From Pseudomonas sp. BGr12 (GTDB taxonomy: Bacteria > Pseudomonadota > Gammaproteobacteria > Pseudomonadales > Pseudomonadaceae): a stretch of 19,507 nt of DNA. This document shows positions 1 to 7,370 of this stretch, one piece after another. The first letter of the stretch is position 1. Each line of letters opens with the position of its first letter. A program made the position numbers and the translations under genes. The DNA is taken from NCBI RefSeq assembly GCF_030272895.1, contig NZ_JALRNF010000061.1:1-19507 (forward strand), in the 5' to 3' direction. The notes beneath the pieces were generated by a model that was not told where the DNA came from, did no database searches, and saw only the letters and a program-made list of their open reading frames with translations.

Positions 1-113
1 TCCTTGTTGGGGGGGGGGTGGTCTTTGTGGTTTTGGTTTTTCCTTTTTGGGGGGGCAGCCCCCGCCCCCTTGGTGTTGTTGTCCCGGGGGGGGGGGGGGG
101 CCCCCCCCGCGAT
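1..113. other. Low-complexity, probably unreliable contig end
   Basis: This stretch is almost entirely G, T and C homopolymers, including a run of 15 G at 86-100 followed directly by 8 C at 101-108, and several shorter G and T runs. It is unlike the evenly GC-rich coding DNA that starts right after it. It most likely reflects sequencing or assembly error at a contig terminus. The normal region downstream of pykF, where a terminator would be expected, cannot be read. I see no gene here. Confidence 0.75.
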
Positions 114-123
114 GGGTATTACC

Positions 124-1539
124 TCAAATCAAGGTTTCGATCCGCAGGGTGTTAGTCGATCCCGGCTTGCCAAAAGGCACACCAGCGGTGATCAACAGGG
201 TGTCGCCACGGCTGGCCATGCCTTGTGCCTGGGCAATCTCCAGGGCAGTGGAGCAGATCTCATCGACCTGGCGCAGGCGATCGTTGACCACCGAGTGTAC
301 ACCCCAGGCCACGCTCAGGCGCCGGGCGGTGGACAGGTTGGGGGTCAGGTTGAGGATCGGTGCCCGTGGCCGCTCGCGGGCGGCACGCAGGGTCGAGCTG
401 CCCGACTCGCTGTAGTTGACCAGCACCGCCACCGGCAGGATGCCGCTGATGCGACGGATCGCGCAGCTGATGGCATCGGACACGGTCGCTTCGGCCTTGG
501 GCCGGCCGACGTCCAGTTGCGCCTGGTAGTCCGGGCCGTTCTCCACCTGGCGGATGATCTTGCTCATCATCTGCACGGCTTCGAGCGGGTAGTCACCGGA
601 GGCGGTCTCGGCCGAGAGCATCACCGCGTCGGCACCTTCGGCCACGGCGTTGGCCACGTCGGTGACCTCGGCGCGGGTCGGGGCCGGGGAGAAGCGCATC
701 GATTCGAGCATCTGGGTGGCCACCACCACCGGCTTGCCCAGCTCGCGGCAGGTGTTGATGATGCTCTTCTGGATCTGCGGCACGCTTTCGGCCGGCACTT
801 CCACGCCCAGGTCGCCACGGGCGACCATGATCGCGTCGCTGAGCTCGGCGATGGCGCGCAGTTGGGTGACCGCCGAAGGTTTCTCGATCTTGGCCATCAG
901 GTAGGCGCGGTCGCCGATCAGTTGGCGGGCTTCGACGATGTCTTCCGGGCGCTGTACGAACGACAGGGCTACCCAGTCCACGCCCAGTTCCAGGCCGAAG
1001 GTCAGGTCGCGGCGGTCCTTGGCGGTCAGCGGGCTGAGGTCCAGTACCGCTTGCGGCACGTTGACCCCTTTGCGGTCCGACAGCTCGCCACCGTTGAGCA
1101 CTTCGGTCTCGATCGCGTCACTGTGCTTGGCGGTCACCCGCAGGCGCAGCTTGCCGTCATCGAGCAGCAGGTCCATGCCCGGCTCCAGGGCGGCGATGAT
1201 TTCCGGGTGCGGCAGGTTGACCCGCGAAGCAGTGCCCGGGGTGCTGTCCAGGTCCAGGCGCAGGGCCTGGCCGCGTTGCAGCTGGACCTTGCCCTCGGCA
1301 AAACGGCCTACGCGCAGTTTCGGGCCTTGCAGGTCCATGAGGATGCCCAGCGGGTAGTTGAGCTGGCTCTCGACCTCGCGGATCCACTGGTAGCGCAGGG
1401 CGTGGTCTTCGTGCTCGCCGTGGCTGAAGTTGAGGCGGAAGATGTTGACCCCGGCTTCGACCAGCTGGCGGATGTCGTCGATGCCCTTGATCGCAGGACC
1501 CAGGGTGGCGAGGATTTTGACTTTTTTGTCAGGCGTCAT
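124..1539 (-). CDS. pykF: Pyruvate kinase, last gene of the gcl operon
   Basis: Pyruvate kinase transfers phosphate from phosphoenolpyruvate to ADP in the cytoplasm. The 471-aa product has full family length: N-terminal KVKILATLGPA, substrate-loop LNFSHG (about 36-41), the pyruvate kinase signature with catalytic lysine in MAKIEKP (Lys217), the metal/phosphate region ARGDLGVE (240-247), and a C-terminal allosteric domain from about residue 350. I chose the ATG at 1537-1539 because GGGAG sits 8 bases upstream; the in-frame GTG at 1546-1548 overlaps that ribosome binding site. The start overlaps the ttuD stop by 11 bp, so the two are translationally coupled. As second pyruvate kinase of a pseudomonad, placed behind glycerate kinase, it plausibly pulls glyoxylate-derived 2-phosphoglycerate (after enolase) to pyruvate. 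Its downstream flank is lost in the bad contig end. Confidence 0.95.
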   Translation of the reverse strand: MTPDKKVKILATLGPAIKGIDDIRQLVEAGVNIFRLNFSHGEHEDHALRYQWIREVESQLNYPLGILMDLQGPKLRVGRFAEGKVQLQRGQALRLDLDSTPGTASRVNLPHPEIIAALEPGMDLLLDDGKLRLRVTAKHSDAIETEVLNGGELSDRKGVNVPQAVLDLSPLTAKDRRDLTFGLELGVDWVALSFVQRPEDIVEARQLIGDRAYLMAKIEKPSAVTQLRAIAELSDAIMVARGDLGVEVPAESVPQIQKSIINTCRELGKPVVVATQMLESMRFSPAPTRAEVTDVANAVAEGADAVMLSAETASGDYPLEAVQMMSKIIRQVENGPDYQAQLDVGRPKAEATVSDAISCAIRRISGILPVAVLVNYSESGSSTLRAARERPRAPILNLTPNLSTARRLSVAWGVHSVVNDRLRQVDEICSTALEIAQAQGMASRGDTLLITAGVPFGKPGSTNTLRIETLI

Positions 1540-2809
1540 GTTTGGCACTCCCGAGAATCAGAATGGCGCGAAAATCGTTGACGTTGGTCCGCGTCGGCTC
1601 GGTGACGATCAAGGCATCGAGGGCGGCGAAGTAGCCGTAGCCGTTGTTGTTGTCCAGTTCGTCGCTGGCCGACAGGCCCAGGGCGGCGGCGCGGGCGTAG
1701 CTGTCCGGGGTCATGAAGGCGCCGGCGTTGTCTTCGGAACCGTCGATGCCGTCGGTGTCACCGGCCAGGGCGTAGACCCCGGGCAGGCCCTTGAGGCTTT
1801 CGGTCAGGCTCAGGAGGAACTCGGCATTGCGTCCGCCACGGCCATTGCCGCGTACGGTCACGGTGGTCTCGCCACCGGAGAGGATCACGCAGGGTGGCGA
1901 CAGCGGCTGGCCGTGCTGGACGATCTGCCGGGCGATGCCGGCATGCACCTTGGCCACTTCCCGCGATTCGCCTTCCAGATCGCCCAGGATCAACGGGCTG
2001 AAGCCTGCCTGGCGGGCCTTGACCGCGGCGGCCTCCAGCGACTGCTGGGGACGGGCGATCAGCTGGAAGTGGCTGCGGGCCAGGGCCGGGTCATCGGCCT
2101 TGACGGTTTCCGAGGCCGGGTTGTTCAGCCAGGCGGTGACGGCGGCCGGGGCCTCGATCTTGTAGCGCTTGAGGATCGCCAGGGCTTCGGCCGAGGTGCT
2201 TGGGTCGGCCACGGTGGGGCCGGAAGCGATGACCGTGGCCAGGTCGCCCGGTACATCGGAAATCGCGTAGGTGTAGACGGTGGCCGGCCAGCAGGCCTTG
2301 GCCAGGCGGCCGCCCTTGATCGCCGAGAGGTGCTTGCGCACGCAGTTCATCTCGCCAATGGTGGCGCCGGACTTGAGCAGGGCCTTGTTGATCTGCTGCT
2401 TGTCGGCCAGGGTCAGGCCTTCGGCCGGCAGGGCCAGCAGGGCAGAGCCGCCGCCGGACAACAGGAAGATCACGCGGTCGTCTTCAGTCAGGTTGCTGAC
2501 CATTTCCAGCACCCGCTTGGCCACGGCCAGGCCGGCAGCATCGGGAACCGGGTGGGCGGCTTCGACCACTTCGATTTTCGAGCAGCTGGCGCCATGGCCG
2601 TAACGGGTGACGACAAGGCCCGACACCGGCCCTTGCCAGTTGCGTTCGACCACTTCGGCCATGGCGGCGGCGGCCTTGCCGGCGCCGATGACGATGACGC
2701 GACCGCTGCGGTCGCTGGGCAGGTGGGCTTCAAGGACCTGGCGAGGGTGCGCGGCATCGATGGCCGTGGCGAACAGCTCGCGCAGGAAGTGTTGCGGATC
2801 GAGCGACAT
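1529..2809 (-). CDS. ttuD: Glycerate 2-kinase (TtuD/MOFRL family, often labelled hydroxypyruvate reductase)
   Basis: This 426-aa protein belongs to the DUF4147 plus MOFRL glycerate kinase family (type II glycerate 2-kinase), which makes 2-phosphoglycerate from glycerate and ATP. Many databases still call it hydroxypyruvate reductase TtuD. Visible motifs are GAGKAAAAMA (42-51), LLSGGGSALL (116-125), SGGET (311-315), GRGGRNAE (323-330) and the MOFRL-type GDTDGIDG (350-357). I chose ATG at 2807-2809 because GGAG lies 6 bases upstream; an in-frame TTG at 2821 has no such signal. It sits between glxR (164-bp gap with a terminator-like hairpin) and pykF (overlapping). The context, with glycerate made by GlxR just before it, supports the kinase reading. 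True reductase activity cannot be excluded from sequence alone, but I see no Rossmann NAD(P)-binding motif. Confidence 0.92.
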   Translation of the reverse strand: MSLDPQHFLRELFATAIDAAHPRQVLEAHLPSDRSGRVIVIGAGKAAAAMAEVVERNWQGPVSGLVVTRYGHGASCSKIEVVEAAHPVPDAAGLAVAKRVLEMVSNLTEDDRVIFLLSGGGSALLALPAEGLTLADKQQINKALLKSGATIGEMNCVRKHLSAIKGGRLAKACWPATVYTYAISDVPGDLATVIASGPTVADPSTSAEALAILKRYKIEAPAAVTAWLNNPASETVKADDPALARSHFQLIARPQQSLEAAAVKARQAGFSPLILGDLEGESREVAKVHAGIARQIVQHGQPLSPPCVILSGGETTVTVRGNGRGGRNAEFLLSLTESLKGLPGVYALAGDTDGIDGSEDNAGAFMTPDSYARAAALGLSASDELDNNNGYGYFAALDALIVTEPTRTNVNDFRAILILGSAKHDA

Positions 2810-2842
2810 GGCAGGCTCCAATCTTATTGTTCTGCAGAATCG

Positions 2843-2885
2843 AAAACGCCCCCGGATCTGCCTCCGTGCAGGCCGACCCAGGGGC
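2843..2885 (-). terminator. Terminator-like hairpin in the glxR-ttuD gap
   Basis: Read on the minus strand, GCCCCTGG (2885-2878) can pair with CCGGGGGC (2855-2848) over 8 bp with one G-U pair. A small inner stem lies in the loop, and four T follow (2846-2843) after one G. It lies inside the operon, so it may reduce read-through or mark an RNA processing point, not end transcription fully. Confidence 0.4.
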
Positions 2886-2973
2886 GGTGTTGCGCTTTGC
2901 CGCTACCAGCTTCACCCGGCGAGATCGATGCGCGACCGCGTCTGGTTGCTACTGGCAGCGTGTGCCTCGCTGC

Positions 2974-3867
2974 TTACTTCTCGTCGCGGATCGAGAAGTT
3001 GGCCATGTGCTCAAGGCCTTTGATCAACGCCGAGTGGTCCCAGTTGGCGCCACCGATGGCCGCGCAGGTGCTGAACACTTGCTGGGCGTTGGCGGTGTTG
3101 GGCAGGTTGATGCTCAGTTCCTTGGCGCCTTGCAGGGCCAGGTTCAGGTCCTTCTGGTGCAGGCTGATGCGGAAGCCCGGGTCGAAGGTGCCCTTGATCA
3201 TGCGCTCGCCGTGTACTTCGAGGATCTTCGAAGAAGCGAAGCCGCCCATCAGTGCTTCACGCACCTTGGCTGGATCGGCGCCGTTCTTGGCGGCGAACAG
3301 CAAGGCTTCGGCCACGGCCTGGATATTCAGGGCGACGATGATCTGGTTGGCGACCTTGGCGGTCTGGCCGTCACCGTTGCCGCCAACGCGGGTGATGTTC
3401 TTGCCCATGGCCTGGAACAGCGGCAGGGCGCGTTCGAAGGCGTTCGGGCAGCCACCGACCATGATGCTCAGGGTCGCGGCCTTGGCACCGACTTCACCGC
3501 CGGACACCGGGGCGTCCAGGTAGGCGGCGCCGGTGGCCTTGATCTTCTCGGCGAAGGCTTTGGTAGCGGTTGGCGAGATCGAGCTCATGTCGATCACCAC
3601 CTTGTTCGGGCCCACGCCTTCGGCCACGCCGTTGGTGCCGAACAGGACGCTTTCGACCTGCGGGGTGTCAGGCACCATGACGATGATGAATTCGGCTTCC
3701 TGGGCCACTTCCTTCGGATTGGCCAGGGCCACGCCGCCGCCGGCGATCAGGTCGGCTGGCGCTGCGTCGTGGTGGGTGGAGACGAACAGGCTGTGACCTG
3801 CTTTTTGCAGGTTCAGGGCCATTGGGAGGCCCATGATGCCGGTGCCGATGAATCCGATTTTAGCCAT
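2974..3867 (-). CDS. glxR: 2-hydroxy-3-oxopropionate (tartronate semialdehyde) reductase
   Basis: GlxR reduces tartronate semialdehyde to D-glycerate with NAD(P)H in the cytoplasm. The 297-aa product is typical for the beta-hydroxyacid dehydrogenase family. It starts with the dinucleotide-binding Rossmann motif GFIGTGIMG (5-13), has the substrate-binding DAPVSGGEVGA (118-128), the catalytic lysine in GQTAKVANQI (Lys171), and HQKDLNLAL (237-245) in the C-terminal helical domain. The ATG at 3865-3867 has AGAGG about 8 bases upstream. It follows hyi after a gap that holds a REP pair and precedes ttuD. Position directly after gcl and hyi fits the Gcl product as substrate, not a role as 3-hydroxyisobutyrate dehydrogenase, the main alternative in this family. 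Confidence 0.93.
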   Translation of the reverse strand: MAKIGFIGTGIMGLPMALNLQKAGHSLFVSTHHDAAPADLIAGGGVALANPKEVAQEAEFIIVMVPDTPQVESVLFGTNGVAEGVGPNKVVIDMSSISPTATKAFAEKIKATGAAYLDAPVSGGEVGAKAATLSIMVGGCPNAFERALPLFQAMGKNITRVGGNGDGQTAKVANQIIVALNIQAVAEALLFAAKNGADPAKVREALMGGFASSKILEVHGERMIKGTFDPGFRISLHQKDLNLALQGAKELSINLPNTANAQQVFSTCAAIGGANWDHSALIKGLEHMANFSIRDEK

Positions 3868-3906
3868 GAGAAATGCCTCTTGTATTTGTTGGATGCCGGG
3901 ACGTCG

Positions 3907-3978
3907 GTAGGAGCGGGCTTGCCCCGCGATAGCGGCGCTGAGGTCGCCATCGCATCGCGGGGCAAGCCCGCTCCCACA
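3907..3978. repeat. Inverted REP pair (BIME) between hyi and glxR
   Basis: Two copies of the Pseudomonas REP unit, sharing the core GAGCGGGCTTGCCCCGC and its reverse complement, lie head to head at 3907-3930 and 3954-3978 with 23 bp between. Together they can form a long stem-loop in the gcl operon mRNA, starting 2 bp beyond the hyi stop. Such elements can protect upstream mRNA or dampen downstream expression; here that would separate gcl-hyi from glxR-ttuD-pykF. Confidence 0.9.
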
Positions 3979-3980
3979 GG

Positions 3981-4763
3981 TCAGATCGCGTTATGGGTTT
4001 TCAACCAGCCAAGGCCTGCTTCGGTGGTGGTCAGCGGCTTGTATTCGCAGCCCACCCAGCCCTGGTAGCCGATGCGGTCCAGGTGTTCGAAGAGGAAGCG
4101 GTAGTTGATTTCGCCGGTACCTGGCTCGTTGCGGCCGGGGTTGTCGGCCAGCTGGATGTGGTTGATCTTGGCCAGGTTGCTTTCCATGGTGCGGGCAAGG
4201 TCGCCTTCCATGATCTGCATGTGGTAGATGTCGTACTGCAGGAACAGGTTGCTGCTGCCGACTTCGGCCTGGATTTCCAGGGCCTGCTTGGTGGTGTTCA
4301 GGTAGAAGCCCGGGATGTCGCGGGTGTTGATCATTTCCATGACCAGCTTGATCCCGGCAGCCTGCAATTTGTCGGCAGCGTACTTGAGATTGTCGACGAA
4401 GGTCTTGCGCACGGTGGCGCAGTCCGGACCTTGTGGACGGATACCGGCCAGGCAGTTGACCTGGGTGTTGCCCAGTACCTGGGCGTAGGCGATGGCCAGG
4501 TCGACGCCGGCGCGGAACTGCTCGACACGGGCCGGATCGCAAGCGATGCCGCGATCACCCTTGGCCCAGTCGCCGGCCGGCAGGTTGAACAGCACCTGGG
4601 TCAGGCCGTGGGCATCGAGTTGCTGCTTGATTTCAGCCGAGCTGTAATCGTACGGGAACAGGTACTCGACACCGCTGAAACCGGCGTCGGCAGCAGCCTT
4701 GAAACGGTCCAGGAAGTCCTGCTCGGTGAACAGCATGGACAGGTTGGCGGCAAAACGTGGCAT
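3981..4763 (-). CDS. hyi: Hydroxypyruvate isomerase
   Basis: Hyi interconverts hydroxypyruvate and tartronate semialdehyde. The 260-aa product has the usual length and the xylose-isomerase-like TIM-barrel pattern. The two metal-binding and catalytic glutamates of the family are at Glu143 (KLVMEMINTRD) and Glu240 (WVGCEYKP), the same numbers as in the E. coli enzyme. Also conserved are QYDIYHMQ (176-183) and NHIQLADNPGR (201-211). The ATG at 4761-4763 has AGGAGA at good distance. It lies 57 bp after gcl, with a strong hairpin in the gap, and 113 bp before glxR. It shares the gcl promoter as far as the sequence shows; I see no obvious promoter of its own. Confidence 0.94.
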   Translation of the reverse strand: MPRFAANLSMLFTEQDFLDRFKAAADAGFSGVEYLFPYDYSSAEIKQQLDAHGLTQVLFNLPAGDWAKGDRGIACDPARVEQFRAGVDLAIAYAQVLGNTQVNCLAGIRPQGPDCATVRKTFVDNLKYAADKLQAAGIKLVMEMINTRDIPGFYLNTTKQALEIQAEVGSSNLFLQYDIYHMQIMEGDLARTMESNLAKINHIQLADNPGRNEPGTGEINYRFLFEHLDRIGYQGWVGCEYKPLTTTEAGLGWLKTHNAI

Positions 4764-4778
4764 GGTTGTCTCCTTGCA

Positions 4779-4810
4779 AAAGTGGGCCCTGCGCCTATCG
4801 CAGCAGGGCC
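4779..4810 (-). terminator. Hairpin in the gcl-hyi gap, terminator-like
   Basis: On the minus strand GGCCCTGC (4810-4803) and GCAGGGCC (4792-4785) form a perfect 8-bp stem with a 10-base loop, followed by CAC and four T. It sits directly upstream of the hyi ribosome binding site. In an operon this may act as a partial terminator or an mRNA stabiliser for gcl. Confidence 0.45.
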
Positions 4811-4820
4811 TTCGTTGCGA

Positions 4821-6596
4821 TCAGTCGAGCAGGGAAATCGCGGTTGGCGCGTCGTTGCCGACCAGGGCCAGGTCTTCGAATTCGTTGACCGCGTTGATTT
4901 CGGTGCCCATGGAAATGTTGGTCACACGCTCGAGGATAACCTCGACCACTACCGGAACCTTGAACTCTTCAGCCATCTTCTGTGCCTTGAGCAGGGCCGG
5001 GGCGATCTCGCCTGGCTCGGTCACGCGCAGGGCCTTGCAGCCCAGGCCTTCGACCACGGCGACGTGATCGACGCCATAACCGTTGAGTTCCGGCGCGTTG
5101 ACGTTCTCGAACGCCAGCTGCACACAGTAATCCATCTCGAAGCCACGCTGGGCCTGGCGGATCAGCCCCAGGTAGGAGTTGTTCACCAGGACGTGGACGT
5201 ATGGCAGGTTGAACTGCGCACCCACGGCCAGTTCTTCGATCATGAACTGGAAGTCATAGTCGCCCGACAGTGCCACGACCTTGCGGCTCGGGTCGGCCTT
5301 GACCACGCCCAGGGCGGCAGGGATGGTCCAGCCCAGTGGGCCGGCCTGGCCACAGTTGATCCAGTGACGCGGCTTGTAGACGTGCAGGAACTGCGCGCCG
5401 GCGATCTGCGACAGGCCGATGGTGGTGACGTAGCAGGTGTCCTTGCCGAACACCTGGTTCATCTCCTGGTACACGCGCTGCGGCTTGACCGGCACGTTGT
5501 CGAAGTGGGTCTTGCGCTGCAGGCTGCCCTTGCGCTGCTGGCAGTCTTCCAGCCAGGCCTTGCGGCACTTGAGCTTGCCGGCGGCTTTCCACTCGCGGGC
5601 CACTTCCAGGAACACGTCCAGGGCGGCACCGGCGTCGGAAACGATACCCAGGTCAGGGGTGAATACCCGGCCGATCTGGGTCGGTTCGATGTCGACGTGG
5701 ATGAAGCGACGGCCTTCGGTGTAGACATCCACCGAGCCGGTGTGGCGGTTGGCCCAGCGGTTACCGATACCCAGCACCACGTCGGACTTGAGCATGGTGG
5801 CGTTGCCGTAGCGGTGCGAGGTCTGCAGACCGACCATGCCGACCATCAGTGGGTGATCGTCCGGGATGGTGCCCCAGCCCATCAGGGTCGGGATGACCGG
5901 GATGCCGGTCAGTTCGGCGAACTCGACCAGTTTGTCGCTGGCATCGGCGTTGATGATGCCGCCACCGGCGACCAGCAGCGGACGCTCGGCGGTGTCGAGC
6001 ATGGCCAGGGCTTTCTCGACCTGTACGCGGTTGGCGGCAGGCTTTTGCACTGGCAGTGGCTGGTAGGCGTCGATGTCGAATTCGATTTCGGCCATCTGCA
6101 CGTCGAACGGCAGGTCGATCAGCACAGGGCCTGGACGGCCGGAGCGCATTTCATAGAAAGCTTTCTGGAACGCGTAAGGCACCTGGCCCGGTTCCAGAAC
6201 GGTGGTCGCCCACTTGGTCACCGGCTTGACGATGCTGGTGATGTCGACGGCCTGGAAGTCTTCCTTGTGCAGGCGGGCGCGTGGCGCCTGGCCGGTGATG
6301 CACAGGATCGGGATGGAGTCGGCCGAGGCACTGTACAGGCCGGTGACCATGTCGGTGCCGGCAGGGCCCGAGGTGCCGATGCACACGCCGATGTTGCCGG
6401 CCTTGGTGCGGGTGTAACCCTCGGCCATGTGCGAGGCGCCTTCAACGTGGCGAGCGAGGACGTGATCGATACCGCCGACTTTCTTCAGGGCCGAGTACAG
6501 CGGGTTGATGGCGGCACCCGGGATACCAAACGCGGTTTCAACACCTTCGCGGCGCATCACCAGAACGGCTGCATCAATTGCTCTCATTTTGCTCAT
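4821..6596 (-). CDS. gcl: Glyoxylate carboligase (tartronate-semialdehyde synthase)
   Basis: Gcl joins two glyoxylates to tartronate semialdehyde and CO2, using thiamine diphosphate and FAD. The 591-aa product has the three-domain ThDP-enzyme layout: N-terminal pyrimidine-binding domain (about 1-170), central FAD domain (about 190-330) and C-terminal diphosphate-binding domain (about 370-560) with GDYDF (445-449) ending at NN (472-473). A hallmark is Val51 in [13 protein letters not shown], where nearly all other ThDP enzymes have a catalytic Glu; E. coli Gcl also has valine there. This separates it from acetolactate synthase. I chose ATG 6594-6596 ([10 protein letters not shown]) with GAGG 9 bases upstream; the frame stays open to 6719, but that extension runs through the operator and looks non-coding. 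It is first in the operon and divergent from the GlcG-like gene. A TTGTATACAA operator lies just upstream. Confidence 0.97.
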   Translation of the reverse strand: MSKMRAIDAAVLVMRREGVETAFGIPGAAINPLYSALKKVGGIDHVLARHVEGASHMAEGYTRTKAGNIGVCIGTSGPAGTDMVTGLYSASADSIPILCITGQAPRARLHKEDFQAVDITSIVKPVTKWATTVLEPGQVPYAFQKAFYEMRSGRPGPVLIDLPFDVQMAEIEFDIDAYQPLPVQKPAANRVQVEKALAMLDTAERPLLVAGGGIINADASDKLVEFAELTGIPVIPTLMGWGTIPDDHPLMVGMVGLQTSHRYGNATMLKSDVVLGIGNRWANRHTGSVDVYTEGRRFIHVDIEPTQIGRVFTPDLGIVSDAGAALDVFLEVAREWKAAGKLKCRKAWLEDCQQRKGSLQRKTHFDNVPVKPQRVYQEMNQVFGKDTCYVTTIGLSQIAGAQFLHVYKPRHWINCGQAGPLGWTIPAALGVVKADPSRKVVALSGDYDFQFMIEELAVGAQFNLPYVHVLVNNSYLGLIRQAQRGFEMDYCVQLAFENVNAPELNGYGVDHVAVVEGLGCKALRVTEPGEIAPALLKAQKMAEEFKVPVVVEVILERVTNISMGTEINAVNEFEDLALVGNDAPTAISLLD

Positions 6597-6622
6597 GGCT
6601 TTGTGCCTCATTGGTTTTGTAA

Positions 6623-6632
6623 TTGTATACAA
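6623..6632. promoter_or_regulatory. GntR-type palindromic operator, gcl-proximal
   Basis: TTGTATACAA is a perfect 10-bp palindrome, 26 bp upstream of the gcl start. It falls roughly at +10 to +19 of the predicted gcl promoter, a good place for a repressor to block transcription. The same sequence recurs at 6763-6772 and 18563-18572, with a close variant at 18768-18777. The form is typical of FadR-subfamily GntR regulators; the regulator itself is not in the window. Confidence 0.75.
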
Positions 6633-6647
6633 ATGGCTTTTCGTCAG

Positions 6648-6677
6648 AGTGTATTCACGCCAGGCGACTCTGGTCAA
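6648..6677 (-). promoter_or_regulatory. Candidate sigma-70 promoter of the gcl operon
   Basis: On the minus strand TTGACC (6677-6672) is followed after 18 bases by TACACT (6653-6648). That is five of six at -35 and four of six at -10. Transcription would start near 6641, leaving a leader of about 45 bases that contains the proximal operator. Confidence 0.45.
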
Positions 6678-6762
6678 TCCATTTTCATCAGCGATGAGTG
6701 CTTTCGTCGGGAAGGCCATAAAAAAGGCGTTTCGTCAGAATTGGGCTATCGCTCTCGAATTA

Positions 6763-6772
6763 TTGTATACAA
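6763..6772. promoter_or_regulatory. GntR-type palindromic operator, distal copy
   Basis: A second perfect TTGTATACAA lies 140 bp (centre to centre) from the gcl-proximal copy and 79 bp upstream of the GlcG-like start. It could control the divergent GlcG-like gene, act with the first copy through looping, or both. Confidence 0.72.
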
Positions 6773-6851
6773 AAAAATTCGCCATTGTGTTCTATTTGTT
6801 CTATTGCTTTCACACCTGCCCTCGGGCTCCTAACAACAAGAGGACCTTTCC

Positions 6852-7292
6852 ATGAACGCATTGACCCTGAAAGTCGCCGTCAGCCTGGTGAACGCCGCGC
6901 TGGTGGCGGGCCGCAAGATCTCGTCGGCCCCCCTGACCGTTGCCGTGCTCGACAGCGGCGGCCACCTGCTGGCCCTGCAACGCGAAGACGGCGCCAGCCT
7001 GCTGCGCCCGCAAGTGGCCATGGGCAAGGCCTGGGGTGCGATTGCCCTGGGCAAAGGTTCGCGCCTGCTGGCGCTGGACGCGCAGCAGCGCCCGGCGTTC
7101 TTCGCCGCGCTCAATGGCTTGGGGCAGAGCCCGGTGGTGCCGGCGCCGGGTGGCGTGCTGATCCGTAATCAGCAGGGCGTGGTGCTGGGGGCGATCGGTA
7201 TCAGTGGCGATACCTCGGACATCGACGAGCAGTGCGCGATCAGTGCGATCGAAGAGGCGGGGTTGACGGCGGATGCCGGTGTAGCGGCTTAA
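6852..7292 (+). CDS. GlcG/HbpS family protein, divergent from gcl
   Basis: The 146-aa product matches the heme-degrading/GlcG-HbpS family (PF03928) by pattern: AVLDSGGHLLALQRED (31-46), a central AMGKAWGAIALGKGS (56-70), PAPGGVLI (97-104) and the typical GAIGISGDTSDIDE (113-126). I see no signal peptide, membrane segment or cofactor motif, so it should be cytoplasmic. The start ATG has AGAGGA 7 bases upstream. Family members accompany glycolate, glyoxylate and related operons, but their biochemical role is mostly unknown; some bind heme. Here the gene shares a 255-bp promoter region and two palindromic operators with gcl, so co-regulation with glyoxylate use is likely. A function beyond that cannot be read from the sequence. 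Confidence 0.88.
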   Translation: MNALTLKVAVSLVNAALVAGRKISSAPLTVAVLDSGGHLLALQREDGASLLRPQVAMGKAWGAIALGKGSRLLALDAQQRPAFFAALNGLGQSPVVPAPGGVLIRNQQGVVLGAIGISGDTSDIDEQCAISAIEEAGLTADAGVAA

Positions 7293-7297
7293 AACCT

Positions 7298-7356
7298 ATC
7301 GCGGGGCAAGCCCGCTCCCACATGATGACCCTGTGGGAGCGGGCTTGCCCCGCGAT
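7298..7356. repeat. Inverted REP pair (BIME) between convergent genes
   Basis: Two REP units, 7298-7322 and 7332-7356, are nearly perfect inverted copies (about 25 bp each) with a 9-bp spacer. They carry the same core as the pair at 3907-3978. The element fills the gap between the GlcG-like gene and the convergent TetR gene and could form a strong hairpin in either transcript. No U-tract follows, so it is not a classic terminator. Confidence 0.93.
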
Positions 7357-7370
7357 GAACACACCACCGA

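Noticed and set aside
86..109. G-quadruplex or GC hairpin at the window start
   Set aside because: The pure homopolymers G15 and C8 look like a sequencing artefact, so structure drawn from them has no value.
4..1581. A 525-codon plus-strand frame antisense to pykF
   Set aside because: It begins in the unreliable homopolymer stretch and is antisense to a complete pyruvate kinase.
1430..3523. A 697-codon plus-strand frame antisense to ttuD and glxR
   Set aside because: It shows no family motif, covers gene boundaries of the opposite strand, and is explained by codon bias of the real minus-strand genes.
6597..6719. N-terminal extension of gcl by 41 codons
   Set aside because: It runs through the operator and the promoter, while the internal ATG has a ribosome binding site and matches the known Gcl N-terminus.
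3993..6833. A very long plus-strand open frame (946 codons) antisense to hyi and gcl
   Set aside because: It is the mirror of two well-conserved enzymes, lacks a recognisable protein pattern, and such antisense frames are common in GC-rich DNA with strong third-position bias.
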